A stretch of 8,141 nucleotides of DNA from Prevotella sp. (GTDB lineage Bacteria; Bacteroidota; Bacteroidia; Bacteroidales; Bacteroidaceae): NCBI GenBank assembly GCA_016283605.1, contig JAEENF010000240.1, positions 1 to 8,141 of the forward strand, written 5' to 3'. The position numbers and the translations under genes are program-made. Position 1 is the first letter of the stretch. The number at the start of each line of letters is the position of its first letter. The notes under the pieces are model-generated. The model was not told where the DNA came from, did not search any database, and saw only the letters and a program-made list of their open reading frames with translations. This document shows positions 1 through 6,267 of the stretch, one piece after another.

Positions 1-554
1 ACTACAGCAGTGATGCGAACATCGACTTCAAGAACATCAACAAGGAGCTGGACAAATACACACGAGCCTTCGACATTATCGATGTGCTCTACCAGTCTTT
101 GCGTACCAGTCTCAATGTCTATAACACTTACGAGACTGTCAGTGACCGAGTGTCCGACTACAAGAAGATGTTGAATGACTTTAATGAGAAATGCCTGTCG
201 AGAGGAAACATCGTTACCACCGACACGCTTCTCATCACCATCAATGTCCGAGCGTTGGCAAAGATTGCCGATGAAGGAGATAATCTATACAGGTCGGTCA
301 GTGACCTCGTGTTGTACGCAACAGGTGCAGCTGCCTGTTCGACGAGCGACCTTTTGTTGGTTCTGAACTCCATCAACCAAAGCCTTGACAATATCAAGAA
401 ACACCTGAATGCAGCCTACTTCGAGACTTGGAAATATATCCAGGTGCGAATAGGCTACTGGAAGGCGCAAGTCTATCGTGCCAGGAGCATCAAGGAGATT
501 GTTGATGGTGCTTTCGGGCGTTGGAGAAGAAATACCTATCTGGGCAGAGAATAA
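1..554 (+). CDS. TraI/VirB5-like conjugation protein, 3' part (5' end outside window)
   Basis: The frame is open from the first bases to a TAA at 552-554, giving about 184 C-terminal residues; the start lies upstream. In-frame GTG at 84 is not a believable start because coding sequence continues smoothly upstream of it. The protein is mostly helical and hydrophilic, with heptad-like spacing (for example around LYQSLRTSLNVYNTYETVSD), a short hydrophobic patch (VLYATGAAACS) and a basic C-terminus with the motif AFGRWRR. Its place just upstream of the traJ block and its helical character match TraI (DUF4141-type) of Bacteroides conjugative transposons, which is thought to play a VirB5-like periplasmic role. 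This assignment rests on position and overall character, not on a clear motif. The C-terminal AFxRWR motif recurs in the next gene. Any signal peptide would be outside the window. DUF3876-type or another plasmid-transfer protein is an alternative. Confidence 0.6.
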   Translation, partial: YSSDANIDFKNINKELDKYTRAFDIIDVLYQSLRTSLNVYNTYETVSDRVSDYKKMLNDFNEKCLSRGNIVTTDTLLITINVRALAKIADEGDNLYRSVSDLVLYATGAAACSTSDLLLVLNSINQSLDNIKKHLNAAYFETWKYIQVRIGYWKAQVYRARSIKEIVDGAFGRWRRNTYLGRE

Positions 555-564
555 TGAAAGGCAT

Positions 565-584
565 ACTTAAAGTTTAACTTAAAC
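565..584 (+). repeat. Short direct and inverted repeat in the 40-bp gap before the 262-residue ORF
   Basis: ACTTAAA occurs at 565-571 and again at 577-583, offset by 12 bp, about one helical turn. Inside the same stretch, GTTTAA and TTAAAC (572-577 and 579-584) form a perfect 6-bp inverted repeat around one central base. It sits 10 bp before the ATG at 595. It could be a protein-binding site or an A/T-rich translation leader; an A/T-rich gap will also throw up such repeats by chance. No Bacteroides -7/-33 promoter pair was recognised here. Confidence 0.3.
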
Positions 585-594
585 AAAGCAGAAT

Positions 595-1383
595 ATGAAA
601 AATGTAACTAAATTATTTTCAACGGTTATAATGATTTCCGTTTCATTAATACTTGAAGTTGATGCGCAGTCGTATGTCACCTACAATCACGATGCTGCAA
701 AGATGAATCAGATAACCGTTCAGGAGATTGGAGCCGGTGGTCTGACACCAGCCTTCTACTATGATGTATTCCATCGCAGTTACCAGAAAACAGCAGCCTC
801 CAAGAACAAGCTCACCTACCGTTCCTTGGCAGGTGTTTCTGGATGGCAGCAGGTAGAGGATGCCGATTCCGTTAAAGGCTCGTTGGAGAAAAGAGCCGAA
901 GTCGAAGCCCTTAATGTCGCCGACCGTCAGGTTGATATTGCCTGGCTTGCAGAAGGCACGAAGATCACAAGCAAGCTGAATGACTTCCAAGGCAATATCA
1001 ACCGCATCATTGGAGCCGGTGGCAACTTCAAGGATAAGGAGCGTTGGGAGAACTATTATGGAATGTTCCAGTGTGCCATCAAAGCCACGCAGGATGCCTA
1101 TATGCCCAATGCTCAGCGAAAGAAAGAATACTTGGCTATCTATGCAGACATCTGTAAGGAGAACGAAACCCTTGTCAAGTTCATCGTACAACTAAGCCAC
1201 CGAACCAGAACCAAAGCACTACTCGAAGCTACTGGCAGTCGCCCCAACCATAACGGTGTACATGCTTCGTCAGCTTTCAGCAGATGGCGCAATGCTGGTT
1301 GGAAAACTCAGTCCGGCGGTGGTTCTTCTACGGACGATTCAAGCACTGAGTCTGGGACAATCGTCATCGATGAGAATCCCTAA
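595..1383 (+). CDS. Exported conjugation-operon protein of unknown function (262 aa)
   Basis: The N-terminus is a plausible Sec signal peptide: basic MKNVTK, a hydrophobic core to about residue 20, and a cleavage site near VDA/QS (residue 24). The mature part is mixed polar: a Gly-containing segment around 45-50 (EIGAGGLTPAF), a helical, charged stretch from about 90 to 210 (KGSLEKRAEVEAL, then an IIGAGGNF turn near 138-145), and a motif AFSRWRNAGW at 227-236. It ends in a low-complexity Gly/Ser/Asp/Thr tail from about 239. Only two Cys are present in the mature part (160 and 187), a possible disulfide. Between the TraI-like gene and traJ, it is probably a periplasmic part or adaptor of the secretion channel. 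I recall DUF5045-type proteins in this location in Prevotella-like elements but cannot confirm membership. The start at 595 gives the full signal peptide. CTnDOT has no gene I recognise as its equivalent. Confidence 0.8.
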   Translation: MKNVTKLFSTVIMISVSLILEVDAQSYVTYNHDAAKMNQITVQEIGAGGLTPAFYYDVFHRSYQKTAASKNKLTYRSLAGVSGWQQVEDADSVKGSLEKRAEVEALNVADRQVDIAWLAEGTKITSKLNDFQGNINRIIGAGGNFKDKERWENYYGMFQCAIKATQDAYMPNAQRKKEYLAIYADICKENETLVKFIVQLSHRTRTKALLEATGSRPNHNGVHASSAFSRWRNAGWKTQSGGGSSTDDSSTESGTIVIDENP

Positions 1384-1427
1384 AAGAAACGCAAAAATAA
1401 TTTACAAACTAATGAACGTATAACCCA

Positions 1428-2558
1428 ATGCCAGATACAAGCATACTATCAGACTTTGGCATCAATATCCTCGAAGAAGAGATTGATGATGTGATTTTCC
1501 AGACCAACGAGTTCCTTTGCGACGCAACCTTTACTGGCTCGCAAGGTAGCTTCTGGTGGATATTGCAGATGAGTATGGCACTTGCCGCACTCTTTTCCAT
1601 CATTATTGCCGCAGGAATGGCATACAAGATGATGGTGAAGCATGAACCGCTCGACATCATGAAGCTGTTCAAGCCACTTGTCATCAGTGTCATTCTCTGT
1701 TGGTGGTACCCACCGGCAGACACAGGCATTACACGTAGTGGCAGCAGCTGGTGCTTCCTCGACTTCCTCAGCTATATCCCGAACTGTATTGGCTCCTATA
1801 CCCATGACCTCTATGAAGCAGAGTCCATCATCATAGAGGATAAGTTTGAGGAGATCCAGGAACTGATTTATACCCGTGACACCATGTACACCGACCTCCA
1901 GGCAAAGGCAGACGTAGCCCGCACAGGTACGTCAGACCCCAATCTGATAGAGAGCACAATGGAACAAGCCGGTGTCGATGAAGTCACAAACATGGAGGAG
2001 AATGCCAGCAAGCTATGGTTCACGTCCCTGACGACGGGAGCCGTCGTAGGTCTGGATAAGATTATCATGCTCATCGCCCTGATAGTCTTCCGCATCGGAT
2101 GGTGGTCAACCATCTATTGCCAGCAAATACTGCTTGGAATGCTGACCATATTCGGGCCTATACAATGGGCTTTTAGCCTCCTGCCCAAATGGGAATCCTC
2201 GTGGGCAAAGTGGCTCATTCGCTATCTGACAGTGCATTTCTACGGCGCAATGTTGTTCTTTGTCGGCTTCTACGTTCTCTTGCTCTTTGACGTGGTACTC
2301 AATATCCAGGCAGAAAACCTGATGGCGATTACCCAGAGTGAGCAGACGATGGCTGCTTACCTTCAGAACTCGTTCTTCTCAGCTGGTTATCTGATGGCTG
2401 CAAGCATTGTTGCCATGAAGTGCCTGAACCTCGTTCCTGACCTTGCCGCATGGATGATACCTGAAGGCGAGACAGCTTTCTCTACCCGAAACTTCGGTGA
2501 AGGCGTGGCACAACAGGCCAAGATGTCTGCTCAGGGAATGGTTGGCAGAGTGCTGTAA
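1428..2558 (+). CDS. traJ: TraJ, VirB6-like polytopic inner-membrane conjugation protein
   Basis: This 376-residue protein is expected to form part of the inner-membrane channel platform, like VirB6/TrbL. Hydrophobic segments are visible near residues 43-67, 82-95, 211-228, 232-252, 270-291 and 317-335, with a large polar loop at about 122-200. The central block IFGPIQWAFSLLPKW followed by WLIRYLTVHFYGAM (about 241-274) has the Gly-Pro, Leu-Pro, Trp and Tyr pattern of TraJ/VirB6 proteins. The C-terminal block CLNLVPDLAAWMIPEG (332-347) matches the TraJ pattern of Val-Pro, Trp, Ile-Pro-x-Gly. Cys 109 and 120 flank a short hydrophobic stretch before the loop and could pair if periplasmic. The ATG at 1428 was chosen because it gives the hydrophilic N-terminus directly before the first membrane segment. 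It lies 44 bp after the 262-residue ORF and 37 bp before traK. It is somewhat longer than CTnDOT TraJ as I remember it. Confidence 0.92.
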   Translation: MPDTSILSDFGINILEEEIDDVIFQTNEFLCDATFTGSQGSFWWILQMSMALAALFSIIIAAGMAYKMMVKHEPLDIMKLFKPLVISVILCWWYPPADTGITRSGSSWCFLDFLSYIPNCIGSYTHDLYEAESIIIEDKFEEIQELIYTRDTMYTDLQAKADVARTGTSDPNLIESTMEQAGVDEVTNMEENASKLWFTSLTTGAVVGLDKIIMLIALIVFRIGWWSTIYCQQILLGMLTIFGPIQWAFSLLPKWESSWAKWLIRYLTVHFYGAMLFFVGFYVLLLFDVVLNIQAENLMAITQSEQTMAAYLQNSFFSAGYLMAASIVAMKCLNLVPDLAAWMIPEGETAFSTRNFGEGVAQQAKMSAQGMVGRVL

Positions 2559-2595
2559 ACGATTGGAATCAAAACATAAATCAAATATCAGAACA

Positions 2596-3210
2596 ATGGT
2601 TATAAAGAATCTCGAAAACAAAATCAAGCTGGTGCTGATTATCTGTTCCCTCTTTCTGACGGGCTGCATCATCATCAGTATCTCCAGCATCTGGACAGCC
2701 CGGACAATGGTCAATGATGCCCACCAGAAGGTCTATGTCCTTGACGGAAACGTGCCTATCCTCGTGAATCGGAGCACGATGGAAGAGACGCTGGATGTGG
2801 AAGCCAAGAGCCATGTGGAAATGTTCCACCAGTTCTTCTTTACGCTTGCCCCTGATGACAAGTACATCAAGTACACCACGGAGAAAGCCATGTACCTCGT
2901 CGATGAGACAGGTCTTGCCCAGTACAACACCTTGAAGGAAAAGGGCTTCTACTCCAACATCATGGGCACCAGTGCCGTGTTCAGCATCTTCTGTGACAGC
3001 ATCAAGTTCGACAAGGACAAGATGGAGTTTACGTACTATGGCCGTCAGCGCATTGAGCGACGCACGAGTATTCTGATGCGTCAGCTTGTCACCGCAGGAC
3101 AGTTAAAACGTGTTCCCAGGACAGAGAACAACCCTCATGGCCTTCTCATCACCAACTGGCGTACTCTCCTGAACAAGGACATTGAGCAGAAAACCAAGAA
3201 CTCATACTAA
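2596..3210 (+). CDS. traK: TraK, VirB8-like bitopic inner-membrane conjugation protein
   Basis: This is the most conserved and most secure gene in the window. At 204 residues it has the family's usual length. It has a short cytoplasmic N-terminus (MVIKNLENKIKL), one membrane segment at about 12-33, and a periplasmic domain. Family signatures are present in order: MVNDAHQKVYVLDGNVP (38-54), TMEETLDVEAKSH (61-73), FFTLAPDDKYIKYT (81-94), LAQYNTLKEKGFY (107-119), YYGRQRIERR (147-156), and the C-terminal TENNPHGLLITNWRT (176-190). TraK is regarded as the VirB8-like periplasmic scaffold that links inner-membrane and outer-membrane parts. The frame stays open upstream to a GTG at 2497, but that start would overlap traJ by 62 bp and add a basic stretch unlike the family; ATG 2596 matches the TraK N-terminus. 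Confidence 0.97.
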   Translation: MVIKNLENKIKLVLIICSLFLTGCIIISISSIWTARTMVNDAHQKVYVLDGNVPILVNRSTMEETLDVEAKSHVEMFHQFFFTLAPDDKYIKYTTEKAMYLVDETGLAQYNTLKEKGFYSNIMGTSAVFSIFCDSIKFDKDKMEFTYYGRQRIERRTSILMRQLVTAGQLKRVPRTENNPHGLLITNWRTLLNKDIEQKTKNSY

Positions 3211-3222
3211 TCGCATACAGCC

Positions 3223-3654
3223 ATGGGAAGTTGGAAGAAATTCATTATGGGTGAAAAGATGCCTGATAAGGACGATCCCCAGTACAAAGAGAGGTATGAG
3301 AAGGATGTCGATGCCGGAAGAAGGTTCGCAAGATGGAGTGGCCTGGACAGGCTCGCCGCAATGGTTCAGGACTTCGCCAACAAGCACACCAAAATCTTCC
3401 TTGCCATCGTGTTCGGCTTTGTCATTCTCTGTTTCAGCATGAATGTGTATCGCATGGGACTTGTATGGAGCCATAGCGGAGAACGCAAGAGTGCCGTTGA
3501 GCAGCAGGACGAGCTGATAAAGAACCGCCATCGACGGGTCAAGAAAGCCGTCAGTTCAGTACATTGTATGCCGCCCAGCATCAACAAGGATTTTCAAGAA
3601 AGTGTAACTAAAAACAATCAAGACAATGGACTTTCAGACACTAAAGAAGATTAA
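3223..3654 (+). CDS. traL: TraL-like small inner-membrane conjugation protein
   Basis: This 143-residue protein has a charged, Asp/Lys/Arg-rich N-terminus (about 1-50), one strong membrane segment at about 56-80 (IFLAIVFGFVILCFSMNVY) and a basic then polar C-terminus. Position between traK and traM and the single-span topology fit TraL (DUF3989-type) of Bacteroides conjugative transposons, whose function is unknown. The sequence itself gives little direct support: it is longer than the roughly 100-residue CTnDOT TraL as I remember it, mainly through the N-terminal extension. It starts 12 bp after traK. Its last 29 bp overlap the start of traM in another frame, so the two are probably translationally coupled. 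The symbol is positional. Confidence 0.65.
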   Translation: MGSWKKFIMGEKMPDKDDPQYKERYEKDVDAGRRFARWSGLDRLAAMVQDFANKHTKIFLAIVFGFVILCFSMNVYRMGLVWSHSGERKSAVEQQDELIKNRHRRVKKAVSSVHCMPPSINKDFQESVTKNNQDNGLSDTKED

Positions 3655-4864
3655 CTGGAAGCAGCCTAAGTATATGCTGCCTCTCATCATCTATGTTCCT
3701 TTGCTCTTCGTCGGGTATTTCGTCATCGACCTTTTCCATACAGAAAAGGCAGAGATTCCAGACTCCAGCATGGCTACGACGGAGTACCTGAACCCCGACC
3801 TCCCTGATGCCAAGATGAAGGGAGATGGTATCGGGAACAAATACGAGAGTATGCTCAAATCATACGGTCGTATCGACGATTATACAGCATTGAATAACAT
3901 AGACAGAAACAACGATGAAGAAAAAGAAGAATATGATTCAAAGTACAGCGATACAGAACGTGAACAGCTTGAATCTGAAGAAGCCCAGAAACTCGCTGAG
4001 CTACAGAGACAACTACAGGAAAGCGCACAAAAAGGCCAGGAAGTCGAAGGTGGCAGCGTCCTGTCAGAAGAAGACCGCCTGGCACGCAGCCAGCAGCGCG
4101 AACGTGAGGCGATGGACGAACTCAACCGTGTGTTAGCTCAGGCCCGACTTCAAGGACAGCAAGCCATGCAGTCCCCCTCTGCCAATGCAACTGACAACGC
4201 AAACAATGATTCTGTGGCCAGTCAGCCGACTAAGGCAGAAGGACAGCTTACTGTCAATGAGCGTGTGGTCAAGGGTGTGAGTGACGATGACGAAGCGCAG
4301 GAGGTTGTGAAGAAGGTCAAGACCACATCAGACTATTTCAACACTATTGCTAACGCAGACCAAGAGCCAAACCTTATCAAAGCCATTATTGACGAGAATG
4401 TCAAGGCTGTTGATGGAAGCCGGGTGCGCCTCCGTCTTCTCGATGACATCGAAATCAATGAGGTGGTTGTCCCCAAGGGTACTTACCTCTATGCTCAGAT
4501 GAGTGGCTTCGGCTCACAGCGAGTCAAAGGAACGGTCAAGAGCATCCTGATTCATGACGAGCTTATCAAAGTCAACCTTTCCCTCTATGATACCGACGGA
4601 CTGGAAGGGCTCTATGTTCCGAGCAGCAGCTTCAGAGAGACCAGCAAGGATGTAGCGTCTGGAGCCATGAGCAATACTTCGACACTCACGAGCGGAAACA
4701 CCTCTGGAGGCAATGCTCTCACCCAATGGGGCAACCAGGCTATCAGTAATATCGTCCAGAAAACCAGTAACGCCATTGGCAAGTCCATCAAGAAGAACTC
4801 TGCCAAGCTGAAATACGGCACCTTCGTATATCTGATCAATGGCAAAGAGACAAAGAACAAATAA
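3626..4864 (+). CDS. traM: TraM, VirB10-like core-complex protein
   Basis: This 412-residue protein matches the Bacteroides conjugative-transposon TraM family, thought to act like VirB10 by spanning the envelope. A short cytoplasmic N-terminus is followed by one membrane segment at about 16-37. Next comes a long hydrophilic region: a charged Glu/Gln/Lys helical stretch at about 95-180, likely coiled coil, and an Asn/Ala/Ser linker at 183-203. The C-terminal domain from about 245 carries the diagnostic blocks IKAIIDENVKAVDGSRVRLRL (251-271, where family members have a short motif before DGSxVRxRL), VPKGTYLYA (282-290), VNLSLYDTDGLEGLYVPSS (316-334) and a SRE/SxDVASGAMS-like segment (335-349). 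ATG 3626 gives the correct N-terminus and overlaps traL by 29 bp. QLTVNE at 207-212 in the linker recurs in TraN. Confidence 0.96.
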   Translation: MDFQTLKKINWKQPKYMLPLIIYVPLLFVGYFVIDLFHTEKAEIPDSSMATTEYLNPDLPDAKMKGDGIGNKYESMLKSYGRIDDYTALNNIDRNNDEEKEEYDSKYSDTEREQLESEEAQKLAELQRQLQESAQKGQEVEGGSVLSEEDRLARSQQREREAMDELNRVLAQARLQGQQAMQSPSANATDNANNDSVASQPTKAEGQLTVNERVVKGVSDDDEAQEVVKKVKTTSDYFNTIANADQEPNLIKAIIDENVKAVDGSRVRLRLLDDIEINEVVVPKGTYLYAQMSGFGSQRVKGTVKSILIHDELIKVNLSLYDTDGLEGLYVPSSSFRETSKDVASGAMSNTSTLTSGNTSGGNALTQWGNQAISNIVQKTSNAIGKSIKKNSAKLKYGTFVYLINGKETKNK

Positions 4865-4885
4865 CGTAACAATAGTAATACTACA

Positions 4886-5743
4886 ATGTGTATGAGAACA
4901 ATCAAAAGTCTTGGCGCACTCCTGTTGGGTGCCCTGTCTGCCAGTCCTGTCATGGCACAGCAGACCTATGAAGAGATGGAACAGCTTACGGTCAACGAAC
5001 AGGTGACAACCGTCATCACGGCTTCTGAACCCGTCCGTTTCGTTGACATCAGTACGGACAAAGTTGTTGGCGACCAGCCCATCAACAACACCATTCGACT
5101 GAAGCCCAAGGAAGGTGCTGATGTTCATGCAGATGGTGACGTACTCGCTATCGTGACCATCGTTACTGAACGCTATCGTGCCCAGTATGCCCTCATCTAT
5201 ACGACCAGGCTTCAGGAGGCCGTCACCGACAAGCAGATATTGCCGGAGGAGAAGATTGCCTACAACAATCCTTCCGTCAGCATGTCCACTGAGGACATGG
5301 CAAAGTATGCCCGTAGCATCTGGAACTCGACTGCCCGCATCCGTAATGTCAGCACTAAGCAGCATCGGATGACCATGCGCCTGAACAACATCTACAGTGT
5401 TGGCGAATACTTCTTCATAGACTTCTCCATCGAGAACCGAACCAATATACGCTTTGACATCGACGAGCTGCGTGTGAAGCTTTCTGACAAGAAACAGTCG
5501 AAGGCCACCAATGCCCAGATGATAGAACTCACTCCGGCATTCGTCCTTGACCAAAGCCAGACGTTCAAATACGGCTATCGCAATGTCATAGTCCTGAAGA
5601 AGATGACATTTCCGAATGACAAGGTGCTGAGCATCGAATTGTCCGAGAAGCAGATTAGCGGCAGAGCCATCACCCTCAATATCGACTATGAGGACGTGCT
5701 CTATGCCGATTCGTTCAACTCTGTATTGCTGAAGGAGGAATAA
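4886..5743 (+). CDS. traN: TraN, VirB9-like periplasmic/outer-membrane core protein (DUF4138 family)
   Basis: The protein has a Sec signal peptide with cleavage near VMA/QQ (about residue 24). The mature N-terminal domain contains TTVITASEPVRFVDISTDKV (41-60), the strand pattern of VirB9/TraN proteins, followed by IRLKPKEG (70-77) and a strand-rich stretch through LIYTTRL (103-109). The C-terminal domain holds MRLNNIYSVGEYFFIDFSIEN (164-184), TNIRFDIDELRVKLSDKKQSK (186-206) and an LSIELSEKQISGRAITLNI stretch (248-266), all consistent with the TraN family. Its role is inferred by analogy with VirB9: with TraM it should form the outer-membrane-proximal ring. Two ATGs, 4886 and 4892, are possible starts; both give the same signal peptide apart from two residues. 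It lies 21 bp after traM and ends 3 bp before traO, in what looks like an unbroken operon. Confidence 0.93.
   Translation: MCMRTIKSLGALLLGALSASPVMAQQTYEEMEQLTVNEQVTTVITASEPVRFVDISTDKVVGDQPINNTIRLKPKEGADVHADGDVLAIVTIVTERYRAQYALIYTTRLQEAVTDKQILPEEKIAYNNPSVSMSTEDMAKYARSIWNSTARIRNVSTKQHRMTMRLNNIYSVGEYFFIDFSIENRTNIRFDIDELRVKLSDKKQSKATNAQMIELTPAFVLDQSQTFKYGYRNVIVLKKMTFPNDKVLSIELSEKQISGRAITLNIDYEDVLYADSFNSVLLKEE
5732..5738 (+). promoter_or_regulatory. Strong Shine-Dalgarno-like site for the TraO-like gene
   Basis: AAGGAGG lies within the last codons of traN, with 8 bp between it and ATG 5747. This fully matches the anti-Shine-Dalgarno core, which is unusual for Bacteroidetes genes, where initiation generally does not depend on it. 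The same bases encode the C-terminal Lys-Glu-Glu of TraN, so the match may be a by-product of codon choice. It supports ATG 5747 as the start. Confidence 0.5.
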
Positions 5744-5746
5744 GCC

Positions 5747-6262
5747 ATGAAGAAGAAACTCTTGTCAATGATAGCGGCAGTATGTCTGTCCGCTTCTGCT
5801 TTTGCCCAGGCACACAGTGACCGTATCACCTTGGGCGTTGGACTCCTCTATGAGAACGGACTTGATGCCACCCTGTCATGGGAGCATGAGACCAAGTACC
5901 ACAATGCGTGGGAATACTTTGTCAATGGCTACCTCAAATGGGACGAATGTGCCTCCTGTGGGCATATCTGCCCGGATTCCTTCTGGAAGAACTACCGCAC
6001 TTGGGGCGTGGGTGCTGCCTATAAGCCCTGTGTTGTACGGGGGCGCAACCATTATGGCAATGTCCGCATCGGAGCCAGTGTCGGCAGTAACACCGACAAG
6101 TTCCTTGGTGGCTTTCATGTCGGCTATGAGCATAATTTCGCCCTACGTAAAGGTTGGGTGTTGTACGTTCAAGCCAAGTGTGACCTGATGGTTCCAGACC
6201 GTGAAGACCTCTTCCGTGAAGGCATCGTCATCGGTTTCAAAATTCCAACCCTCAAACACTAA
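5747..6262 (+). CDS. traO: TraO-like outer-membrane protein, cysteine-rich
   Basis: At 171 residues, with a clear signal peptide (MKKK, hydrophobic core, cleavage at AFA/QA, residue 20), this is an exported protein. The mature part has alternating hydrophobic and Gly/aromatic strands (ITLGVGLLYENGL at 27-39, RTWGVGAAY at 84-92, GNVRIGASVG at 104-113, FLGGFHVGYEHNFAL at 119-132, VLYVQAKCDL at 138-147, IVIGFKIP at 160-167), the pattern of a small outer-membrane beta-barrel. Position directly after traN matches TraO of Bacteroides elements, though direct sequence likeness to CTnDOT TraO is not obvious. A CxxCxxxC cluster (C68, C71, C75) and two more Cys (95, 145) are not something I know from TraO. 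It starts 3 bp after traN. A periplasmic fold other than a barrel remains possible. Confidence 0.7.
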   Translation: MKKKLLSMIAAVCLSASAFAQAHSDRITLGVGLLYENGLDATLSWEHETKYHNAWEYFVNGYLKWDECASCGHICPDSFWKNYRTWGVGAAYKPCVVRGRNHYGNVRIGASVGSNTDKFLGGFHVGYEHNFALRKGWVLYVQAKCDLMVPDREDLFREGIVIGFKIPTLKH

Positions 6263-6267
6263 TCAAG

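Noticed and set aside
84..86. GTG 84 as the true start of the first gene
   Set aside because: The same frame is open to the left edge with similar helical coding sequence, so the gene is cut by the window.
646..1191. A 181-codon minus-strand open frame opposite the 262-residue gene
   Set aside because: The + strand frame has a signal peptide and operon context; the minus-strand product shows no domain and starts and stops inside the other gene.
1412..1423. ATG AAC GTA TAA mini-frame before traJ
   Set aside because: Three codons just upstream of traJ could act as a leader, but such frames are common by chance and nothing else supports it.
2497..2595. N-terminal extension of traK from GTG 2497
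   Set aside because: It would overlap traJ by 62 bp, and TraK family members begin at the MVIKNLE-type N-terminus encoded from 2596.
3600..3654. Programmed frameshift joining traL and traM
   Set aside because: No slippery heptamer was seen, and traM has its own ATG and a family-typical N-terminus; ordinary translational coupling is enough.
4514..5554. A 346-codon open frame on the minus strand across traM and traN
   Set aside because: It lies wholly opposite two well-supported genes, has no recognisable motif or leader, and is best explained as a by-product of codon bias in the + strand genes.
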